NCBI GenBank assembly: GCA_019916065.1
Contig: CM034244.1
Location: 22,684,471-22,748,470, forward strand
DNA from: Vitellaria paradoxa
Lineage: Eukaryota > Streptophyta > Magnoliopsida > Ericales > Sapotaceae
DNA length: 64,000 nucleotides
Reading direction: 5' to 3'
Shown here piece by piece: positions 56,000 through 64,000 of the stretch. How positions within the stretch are numbered: position 1 is the stretch's first letter; each line of letters opens with the position of its first letter. The translations under genes were made by a program, and so were the position numbers. The notes beneath the pieces were generated by a model. The model had not been told where the DNA came from, did no database searches, and saw only the letters and a program-made list of their open reading frames with translations.

Positions 56000-58673
56000 T
56001 TTGGATTTCCTATGTTTATCATTTGATTCGAGAGAATTGGTATTAACTATTTGAATTATTATATTCGTTATTTAAAAATTTCTTTAGAGAAGATTGAAAA
56101 TTTTGCAGTTTATCACAAATTTGAATATTTGATTCAATTTTCGACTAAGAGTTTAATACTTAATACTGTGACAAATTTCTATAAACTCATAAGAATATTA
56201 CTTCAGAGATCGATATTTGCAAAACTCATTGGATATTTAAGAAAATTCTCTATTTGTTTAGTAATTGACTATTACACTTAGGATATATATTTTTACTTCA
56301 AATTATTAAAGCATTTGGTTATGCGTTGTTTTACATAATTATTTTGGATATAATGGCATGTTAAAATTTTTATCTATTAATTATTAAATGAAAAAATAGT
56401 AAATAAAAGTTACTAGTATTAACTCGATTGGCGTTTAATTTCATGATAATGTTGATTCAAGTACTTTGAAACTAATGTATTCTATTACTTTGGTAATTTA
56501 TGATTTTAATATCAGAATGTACTGAATTATGGATTTTACGATTTCCTAAATGTTATAGATAGAGATAAAATTTTGATATTGTCAGTTTTATTTGGGGCTT
56601 CATAGGACCATAGGCCGTGAATTTTTTTTTTTTTTGGTTAAATCATATTTTTTAAGGACTCAGGAAACAATAAACCCTAGATGTTAAGTTTGTTGTGAGT
56701 TCTAGGAGCTCTAAGAACATTAGCCTCTACGATGATAATTGTCTAATCTTAGTTTAAATGTTAATAAGGGATTATGATTACATATATGTTTGGCGTAAAA
56801 AGTTTGTACTGAGATTTAATGATATCATTTTAAATTTATACATGTTAGTTCATATTTTACAAAGTTTTAGAAATTTGTATCAAATGCATATTCAACAGTG
56901 GTCTTAAAATTTAAAAGATATGTGTTTAGATTGAAATAGACATTTAGGATTATTTTGGAAGTGTTGATATGCTTGCAGCAAAATTCTATCACAAAAATTT
57001 TTAAAAATAAGTTTTGAAACTTGATGATATATAAATTTTGATGTAAATTCATATGGCTGGTATTGAACTTATTTATGTTGGATGAAATTTTATTAGAAGG
57101 AGAGATTGTAACATCTGAGGTATTTATTTTCAATATATTAATTAATTAAATTAATAAGAAAAATTGTTTAGAGTTAAAAAAAAAAGAAAACATATTTATT
57201 TTAGATACAAATTTTGTGCGGAGATTGTTAGTTTGATTGGACAATTATATGAGTTGCTATGTGCAGATGGTCAATTTTCTTTGCTAGTTTGCTTTGTGTG
57301 GTGGGGTAGATGAATACCACTTATAATTTGATTGTGGGTAGTATTCGGACTGGTTTGCATTTAGTAGCGTATACTTATTGTCATTTATTTAGTGATGCAT
57401 GCTTGTTCTCTTTTGTTGCATTATTGCAACTGTGATCTATCTCAGGCTATGATTTTATTGAGATTTATTTATCTTTATTCTCCTTTGTGAGTTAGATTTG
57501 TGTCGGTTGTGAACTATGGTTGTGAGCTTACTGTTTACTCGAGGATATGCCTCTTAAATTTTGTAATTACTTTTATATTAATCTATTTTTTGTTAACTTT
57601 AAAAAAAAAAAATTGTGTGAATAGTGTGCATGGACTTATGAAAGCTTAAACATATAAAAGCAACTTAGTTAGTGTTCCGGATGATAGGATATTCGTGGAG
57701 GTATGTGGTTTAGGCCTTACTGATGAAATTGTGTTGTAAATTTTGAGGACGAAATTTTTGGAAGAAGGGTAGAATATAATGACCAAAAATTTTAATTTCA
57801 TGGTTCAGTTATTTTTGAAATTTATATTTAACTTGGTAATAAAAATTTTGATAATTTAAAATTATTGAGGCTTTAGTTACATGTTAATTTTATCGTAAAC
57901 ACACGAGTTAAGTGAGATTTTTATTATGTATTTAAATGTCTTTGTGAATCATAAATTTCTGGGTTAATTTTTATTATTAGGTTAAGTTATTAATTAAATA
58001 AAATACTGATTATTTCTAAATTTAAAATAATCAATGATGTTATATATATATATATATATATATGCGCATAATAATAGTTAAAGGCAATTACTTTTATATA
58101 TTGAAAATGTTAAGAATCCTATTTGCAATTGAATCCTATTTGCATTTAAATTTAGTAGACTTAGTGCGTATAAATTATATATATACATTAGTGTATACTG
58201 TATGTTTAAAAAAAATAAACAAACAAATAAATAAATAAAAGGGAAAGATGGATAGTTGGATAGATAGATTGGTTAGTGAGTTTAGAGTTAATATTCTATT
58301 AGGATTCTCAATATGCTTATATGTGTGCGTATATTCCATTATTAATGAGGCATAGGCTGCCTTTGTTCAAGATAGAAGTATTGGTGATAATATATTGTTG
58401 GCCCAAGAGCTGGTTAGGGGATGTCACACTAATACGATGACTCCAAGATGTGCTATTGAAGTGGACTTGATGAAGGCCTATGATTCAGTGAGATGGGATT
58501 TCATTTGGGAGGTACTTCAGCTACTAGGGTTTCATCAAAGATTCATCAATTGGGTTAAAACTTGTGTGTCTACGGCCAAGTATTATGTTAGTATTAGTGG
58601 GGAATTGAATGGTTATTTTGAAGGGCAAAATGGATTGAGACAAGGGGATCCTATTTCCTCTTACTTGTTTGTT

Positions 58674-59527
58674 TTTTTTTGCTAAGTAAGTGTGTTTTGG
58701 ATTAATGGGAAGTTTTATGTACAATATCTTAGGGGCATTCCCCCAAATGACAAAACATTACAAAAGAAACTTAATTACAATTGGATCCCCCAATTACTAA
58801 ATAGACTTGCATTTACATTAGCCATGTTGATCGGGTATTGAGATAGTTTGGCTCTAACTTCATATTCAATCTTGTGCACAATGGTAGCAATAAAAGAAGA
58901 TCTCCCCTTGAAAATTCTTGCATTCCTCTCTTCCCATAAATGATAAATCATAGCAGCCCATGCAATTTTGCAAAGGATGTTGCTCATTTGCTTCCTAGTA
59001 AATTTGCCCGTGGCCCATGAGATTTCTGTCTTCCAAGGTTGGTTAGGTTTGGAGATAGAGCATTTGTTCAACACAATGGCTCTCAATTCGGTTGCAAAGG
59101 AGCATTGGAAAAAACAAGTGGTCCATTGATTCAAGGGAATTACCACATAATACACAAGAAAGGTCCACATTCATACCCCATCCAAGCATTCTTTTTTTGG
59201 TGCTCAATCTTTCCTTAATTGCAAGCCAAAGTATGAAGCTATGTCTAAGGATGTGTTGCACAAACCATACCAAGTGGTGCCAAGCCTCCTTATTCTTTCT
59301 TTGCCGAATGGTCTTCCAAGTAGCAGCCACACCGTTTCCCCTTTCTTAGAAGTTGTCCAAATGAACTTGTCTAATGAGTTGGAATTAGGCAAGTAGTTTG
59401 GTGGTTGTTCGAGGATGATCTCCCTTAGCTCCCATGTACACGGGTAGGGCCATTTCCATTGTCCATTTTCCACTATTCTTGAGGCTTTAGCATCTTTAGG
59501 TAGGGCCATTTCCATTGTCCATTTCCC
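58674..59527 (-). mobile_element. LINE-g: short minus-strand LINE inserted in LINE-f
   Basis: T-run at 58674, GCTAAGTAAGTG and TTTGGATTAATGGGAAG (reversed LINE 3' UTR). Flanked by a perfect 13-bp duplication TTACTTGTTTGTT (58661-58673 and 59528-59540). It encodes only zf-RVT (AATWKTIRQ, ILRHSFILWLAIKERLST, CVLCGNSLESMDHLFF) and the ORF2 C-terminal region, frameshifted in between. Its 5' end carries a ~55-bp tandem duplication. Confidence 0.9.
59445..59527. repeat. Tandem duplication at the 5' end of LINE-g
   Basis: GGTAGGGCCATTTCCATTGT followed by CCATTTYC occurs at 59445-59471 and again at 59500-59526, right at the insertion edge. Confidence 0.85.
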
Positions 59528-60512
59528 TTACTTGTTTGTTATTTGTATGGAGGTCTTATCCCATATACTTGCAAAGAAGACAATGGATTCATCTCTATTC
59601 CACTATCACTGGAGGTGTAGGAAAACAAAACTCACACACTTGTGTTTTACAGATGACCTTATGTTATTATGTAAAGGAGATGTGGGTTCAATGCAAGTTT
59701 TGAAAGAGGCTTTGCAACTTTTTGCTCGGTTTTCAGGACTACAGCCTAATCAAGCTAAAAGTGAGCTCTTCTTCTCGAGTGTAGATGAAGATACCAAGGT
59801 TAGTATTGTTGATACTCTGGGTTTTCAGGTTGGTACTTTGCCAGTACGTTATCTAGGGGTTCCTCTAATTTTCACTAAATTACGAGCATCAGATTACTGT
59901 GGTTTGGTGGATCGTATTGTTAGAAGGGTGAAGAGCTAGACGAATCAGTTTTTATCTTTTGCTAGAAGGTTGCAATTAATTCAGTCTATGTTGTTTAGCA
60001 TTCAAGCTTACTGGTGCTCTCATTTTGTGTTGCCGGATCAATCTCTAAAGAAATTGAAGGGGTTTTAAGGGCTTTTCTTTGGAAGGGCATATCTTTGGAT
60101 AAGCATGGAGCGAAGGTGGCATAGGAAGAGGTGGCTCGGCCTAAAGAGGAAGGTGGTTTGGGGATTAAAAGAATCAAAGATTGGAATATGGCTTGTATGA
60201 CAAGATTGATTTGGAAGTTATGTGAGCCTACTTCTGATTCTATGTGGGTTGCTTGGGTGAGATTGAATCTTCTTAATAAGAACCATTTCTGGGTAGCAAA
60301 GGTCCCTTGGAATTGCTCATGGACTTAGAGGAAGTTGATGAAGTTGAGGGATAAGGTTCGGCCATATGTATCCATGAAGATCGGTAATGGAATGCACACT
60401 TCCTTATGGTTTGACTCTTGGTTGCCTAGGGAGTAAATATGTTCATCATCAAGAGATAGAGTTATCTATGATTCTAGGTTACCTGGAGATGCTAAGGTGA
60501 GTAGCATCATCA

Positions 60513-61193
60513 TTGGAAATGTTTGGCGATGGCCCTTGGCAAAACTCAAATGAGCTTATTGACTTAAAAAGAAAAACTAACGTCCTTCCCCCTCCAAATG
60601 TTCATTGCTCAGACAAACTTATTTGGAGAAATGGACGACGGGAATTTTCTATTAGAGAAGCTTGGGATGTATTACGGGCAACTCACTCTGTGGCACCTTG
60701 GCTCAAGGTGGTATGGTTTAAGTTTCATGTTCCCTGGCATGCATTTATTTTATGGTTGGCGATCCAAAGAAAGCTTGCTACTCAAGATAGACTTCAATCC
60801 TTTGGATTGGTTTCTAGAATGAGTTGTATGTTTTGTCATGCACCTATTGAAGATCATGACCATTTATTCTTTGGGTGTTCCTTTACTTTTCGGGTATGGC
60901 ATTCCATTCTGGCTACTTGTGATTTGCAAGATACATCTCGATCTTGGGAGGCAATAATTTCTTGGATGTCCATAACCTGCAAGGGGAAATCCTTATTAGC
61001 TGTGTTGGGGAAGCTTTCTTTAGCTACTACTGTTTATGTGATTTGGAAGGAGAGGAATCGAAGGAAGCATGATAATTCTCGGCTTGATGAAATAGGAGTC
61101 ATTCGCTCTATCCAAGAGATGGTGTGGCTAGGTATGATGAGTAGTTCGGGCTTTCCTAATACTGCTCAGAATGTTCATTTATTACACAACTAG
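60513..61193 (+). pseudogene. LINE-f zf-RVT domain and ORF2 C-terminus
   Basis: 227 open codons, though the ORF2 upstream of it is broken (stops near 60068, 60122 and 60328). FSIREAWDVLRATH, FHVPWHAFILWLAIQRKLAT, CMFCHAPIEDHDHLFFGC (the zf-RVT Cys/His pattern), then the conserved ATTVYVIWKERNRRKH and the C-terminal tail. zf-RVT is a standard partner of plant L1-type reverse transcriptases. Confidence 0.87.
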
Positions 61194-61358
61194 AGTTTGC
61201 CTTTGTCTATCTTGAAGCGGTAGTGTGGCAGTTTCTTTTGTGGTTTCCTTGATTTAATTGTTTAGTTATAAGGAATGATGTGTTATGTTTATTGACCGAG
61301 GGTATGCCTTCGTGTATTTGCACAAAAACGCTTATTTATTAATAATACTTTTCTTTAC

Positions 61359-61372
61359 AATTACAAAAAAAA
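61359..61372 (+). mobile_element. Ultra-short LINE-tail insertion in the LINE-f tail
   Basis: AATTAC-A8 between two AATACTTTTCTTTAC copies (61344-61358 and 61373-61387). It landed in the 3' UTR of LINE-f. Confidence 0.85.
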
Positions 61373-62841
61373 AATACTTTTCTTTACCTTTCAAAAAAAA
61401 AAGTGTGCGTATAAAAAGTCTGAGTATGTGTTGTACGCTAAAAAAAAATCCAAATCAAATATGTGCACTATGCTAATATATATATGTGTATATATATGCA
61501 GGTATTTATTAAATAATAAATAAGACATAATATTAATAATACATAACTTAAAGGTGGTTCACATTAGAAACCAAATCCTTTTGGGTTTCTATTACTTGAT
61601 AGCTGGCTTTAGCTATTTGTGTATATGTATATACACAACGTAAGTACTTTGGCAGCAAAGTAAAAGGGAGGAAAAAAGAAAGAAACAGTCGTGGCAGACC
61701 GTACGAAGGCAGTAAGTTCAATAATTCAGAGGATTTCTTTGACAATCTGAAGCCTTGTTCGCAATTTCTCTCCTGTGAATTTAATTTGAGGTAGGGGTGG
61801 AGTTAAAGAAAAATTAAATTTATTACATGTGGTTTAATTTTGTGAATATTTTTGATTATTTGTTTTATTATTACATGATAAGTTATGTAATTATGGTTGT
61901 CTTGTGGATTATAAAAGTATATGTAAATTGATTTTGATTTTGAGGAATTAAAATTTAGTTGGTACAGAAATTTTAAATTTTAAAATTTGCGTTTTATTAT
62001 GGAATCTTGAATAAGGAAAATAAATATTTTTTTAAAGTATGTTTTGGATTTGAATAAATAAATAATTATTTATTTATTGATTTTACGATTTTAGTTTTAG
62101 GTTGAGAGAGGTACAGCATAAGTAGTTGGTACTGAAAGCTCCGCGGGTGAAAGACCAGGAACCCGCGTGGGTTTGGGTTACCGTGTTCAGTAGGCTAGTA
62201 ACCAATGAAACATTGATGAGTTAATATTTTTGGTATCTTGTGACTGAGGCATAGATTGACCAAGTAACGGTACTTAACCCAATAATTAAGAATATGGTTT
62301 GTTAAAATAATATATTTTGATTTTATTTTGTGTTCAAATATTTAAATTTAAATTTAAATATTTTTGATATGTGATGTATGTTGACATGACACGTTGGAGA
62401 ATTATGCTACGACACCCGTGCATGATTTATTTAATTTTTATTTTTCTCCGAGCACCAATTGATTATTTTAATATACATTAGTATATTGTACTCATGCCCC
62501 CACAGCTTTGAATGCAGGTGCGAGTGGGGTACCAGACGATGGTCATGATGGGATCGCTTAAGCAAAGTAGATATTTTGAATAGCTCATTAATTATAACTT
62601 GGGGAGAGAACTGCATAATTTTTCAATTTATCTTTTTGTTTTTTTTTTATTTTGATTATTGTATAAGTCTCGATTTAGAAGACTAGAGATGGATTAATTT
62701 TTTTAATCTAAGTTTGGAGATTGTTAATTCATTATTATTAAATGTAATTGGCTCTGATTAGTTTGGATTGATGGTTTTGGTGATTTATGATTGCCTGTTC
62801 ATGATCCTAGGTTTGTGAAAAATTCAGGGCGTGACAACCTG

Positions 62842-62903
62842 GTAACACCTCCTCCATGTAGACCATAGCCAACGAAATCTGTTAGCAAGAGTAAAGTGGC
62901 TAA
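62842..62903. other. Short flank between two LTR elements
   Basis: About 60 bases between the end of LTR copy B's duplication and the next LTR. It may be the continuation of the fragment cut at 50391. No feature is recognised. Confidence 0.4.
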
Positions 62904-63445
62904 TGACCACTTCTAAACAATGCAATTAAAATACTCACAAGTACAAGAGGGTGCAATATAGTTTTACCTAATGAGACTAGGATCGTATCAATAGGAAACT
63001 TGATTGAAGCTAGGGTTTCTAAGTTTTTCTAACTACTGTTCTCTTTTTTAAAAACAATAGAGTAAAATAGTTTTGGAAAGGTTGATTATCTAACTAATAA
63101 AAAAATAAAATAAAATTGCAAGTAATTAAAATAAAAATGACTTGATCCAACTGACAAATCCAGGCGGATACCTTATTCTCATGTTAGATGTGAATTCTTA
63201 TCTTAGTTTATAGTTCACGTTTAAGAAAAGTAAACCAGAAAGATTTCATTGTGAAAATAAATAATCCAAGGCATAGTTCTAAAATTATGTTTAGGATAAA
63301 TAAAACCCAGAGATTTCATCTCGAAAACATTCTTTAGTCTAGAAATCTTTTCTTTGATTTCAAAATATAAAGAAAATTTTAATTAAGTAACGTCATCAAG
63401 GATTTCAATGAAATATGATCGAGATTACAAGTTTTCAAATGTTTT

Positions 63446-63459
63446 TTTTTTTGGTAATT
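63446..63459 (-). mobile_element. Ultra-short LINE-tail insertion
   Basis: TTTTTTTGGTAATT between two AGTTTTCAAATGTTTT copies (63430-63445 and 63460-63475), a 16-bp duplication. Confidence 0.88.
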
Positions 63460-63621
63460 AGTTTTCAAATGTTTTGAAAACTAAAAAAAGAAGAAAACTA
63501 GAAAATAAGTCTAAATTTGTCTCTTATATTTTTAAAGCATCAAGAAAATTCTAACCATATGCAGTTATCAATGATTTCAACGAAATAAAATCAATTACAT
63601 ATATTTTCGAAGGTTTCGAAA

Positions 63622-63646
63622 TTTTTCTTTTTTTTTTTGGGTAATT
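63622..63646 (-). mobile_element. Ultra-short LINE-tail insertion
   Basis: T-rich run then GGGTAATT between AGGTTTCGAAA (63611-63621) and AGGTTTTGAAA (63647-63657). Confidence 0.78.
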
Positions 63647-64000
63647 AGGTTTTGAAAATATTAGAAAATAGATCTAGGAAAATAAGAATCCTAACACATA
63701 AGTTTTACATTGCATGCTCTGATCCATTCACATCTAACAATCAAACAAGGATCTACCCATCATTTATGGGTTGAATCAAGTATAGATCTACACTAGCATA
63801 TTAAATAAATAAGAAAAATAGAAAATAAAAGAGAATGTAAAGAAAGCAAACTCCATAGATGAAAACGCCACAACTTGTACTAAAAATTACTATATAATCA
63901 AAGCTTCGATACAAAATTGAATGAAAAACTAAACAAAACACTCTCTAAAGTAAAGGAAAACTGAAGAAAAACTTAACTTAAAATATATGAACGGCTATAT

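Larger units (their letters stand above)
53871..57774. other. No gene; decayed interior of the LTR element
   Basis: AT-rich, no conserved protein. It holds an AT microsatellite (54652-54681), two microinsertions (54309, 55977), a T14-GGTTAA stretch at 56622 without clear duplication, and a purine stretch followed by TGTAACATCTGAGG at ~57107 that could be another LTR start. At the end (57730-57774) GAGGACGAAATTTTTGG plus purines forms the polypurine region before copy B. The 57400-57770 part resembles, reversed, 48721-48880. Confidence 0.6.
58395..59939 (+). pseudogene. LINE-f reverse transcriptase, split
   Basis: Segment 1 (58395-58673): IEVDLMKAYDSVRWDFIW, FHQRFINWVKTCVST, GLRQGDPISSYLFV. 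The frame resumes exactly at 59528 after the nested LINE with ICMEVLSHIL, then LTHLCFTDDLMLL (catalytic FTDD, usual FADD), ARFSGLQPNQAKSELFFS and GTLPVRYLGVPLI. It ends at a TAG at 59937. Inactive through this stop, the insertion and the missing endonuclease. Confidence 0.88.
58334..61402 (+). mobile_element. LINE-f: 5'-truncated plus-strand LINE in LTR copy B
   Basis: Flanked by a perfect 11-bp duplication GTGTGCGTATA (58323-58333 and 61403-61413). It starts within the reverse transcriptase (AAFVQDRSIGDNILLAQELV-like codons), is interrupted by a minus LINE at 58674-59527, and ends ATACTTTTCTTTACCTTTC-A10. The 3' UTR has GAGGGTATGCCTTCG. A microinsertion lies at 61359. Confidence 0.92.
50392..62836 (+). 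mobile_element. Degenerate Tekay-like LTR element with heavily invaded LTRs
   Basis: Two copies of the same LTR in direct orientation: A from 50392 (TGTAATGACC) and B from 57775 (TATAATGACC) to 62836 (GGGCGTGACA). Flanks ACCCG (50387-50391) and ACCTG (62837-62841) are a plausible 5-bp duplication with one change. Without insertions, B is ~1.98 kb and A ~1.63 kb; A lacks the last ~350 bp, so a deletion removed its end together with most of the interior. No coding domains remain between them. Two separate insertions of related LTRs is the alternative. Confidence 0.65.
57775..62836 (+). repeat. LTR copy B, with a LINE inserted
   Basis: Starts TATAATGACC (the canonical TG has mutated to TA) and ends CAGGGCGTGACA. 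The only large interruption is the LINE 58334-61402 with its target duplication. The 62455-62836 portion is absent from copy A. Confidence 0.83.
62904..64000 (-). repeat. LTR (minus), running off the right edge
   Basis: Plus-strand start TGACCACTTCTAAAC, i.e. minus-strand end ...GTTTAGAAGTGGTCA. It matches in reverse the LTR at 29254-30935 (e.g. TTTATAGTTCACGTTTA and GGTTGAATCAAG segments). It contains two microinsertions. It may be a solo LTR or the 3' LTR of an element beyond the window. Confidence 0.8.

Noticed and set aside
56622..56645. T14-GGTTAA stretch as another microinsertion
   Set aside because: No convincing flanking duplication.
57107..57125. LTR start TGTAACATCTGAGG after a purine stretch
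   Set aside because: No matching LTR end or duplication found; kept only as a remark.

Overview
This window reads as a repeat-dense, AT-rich stretch of an angiosperm (probably eudicot) nuclear genome. The evidence is the lineage of its elements (Tekay-type and Athila/Tat-like Ty3/gypsy LTR elements, plant L1-type LINEs with a zf-RVT domain, tRNA-derived SINEs, Mutator-like and hAT-like DNA elements) and two decayed plant gene fragments with introns. I see no intact host protein gene, rRNA or functional tRNA gene. The species cannot be named from the sequence.

Layout. 1-2150: satellite array with a 180-bp unit built of two related ~90-bp halves. 2151-5202: a minus-strand coding remnant split by a 1.95-kb foldback Mutator-like element (9-bp target duplication) and by a SINE; removing either insertion in silico keeps the reading frame. 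5203-6725: no gene, one tandem duplication. 6731-14276: a complete gag-only LTR retrotransposon (TR-GAG type) with 5-bp duplications, ~1.6-kb LTRs, a tRNA-Asp primer site and a purine tract. 14282-22300: a DNA polymerase epsilon catalytic-subunit (POL2) fragment and a histidine-biosynthesis HISN4 fragment, both plus strand, both with introns and stops. 22306-29253: a stack of minus-strand LINEs inserted in one another, with a SINE. 29254-30935: truncated LTR. 31000-33018: decayed LINE ORF1. 33019-39704: 5'-truncated Tekay chromovirus with its 3' LTR. 39705-42075: minus LINE split by a hAT-like element. 44629-46068: second Mutator-like element. 46560-49849: a Tekay-type LTR insertion with inverted LTR heads. 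50392-62836: a degenerate LTR element whose two LTR copies each carry later insertions (solo LTR and SINE in one; LINE within LINE in the other). 62904-64000: start of a further minus-strand LTR.

The most unusual signal is a set of about a dozen very short insertions, roughly 14-30 bp, mostly ending TTACC-poly(A) and mostly flanked by clear target-site duplications of 9-16 bp. They look like LINE integration events that copied only the last few bases of the template plus the tail. The local SINE family ends in the same TTTACCTTTC-poly(A) as two LINEs here, which suggests that it borrows their machinery. Because many junctions carry duplications, the order of insertion can be read directly in several places.
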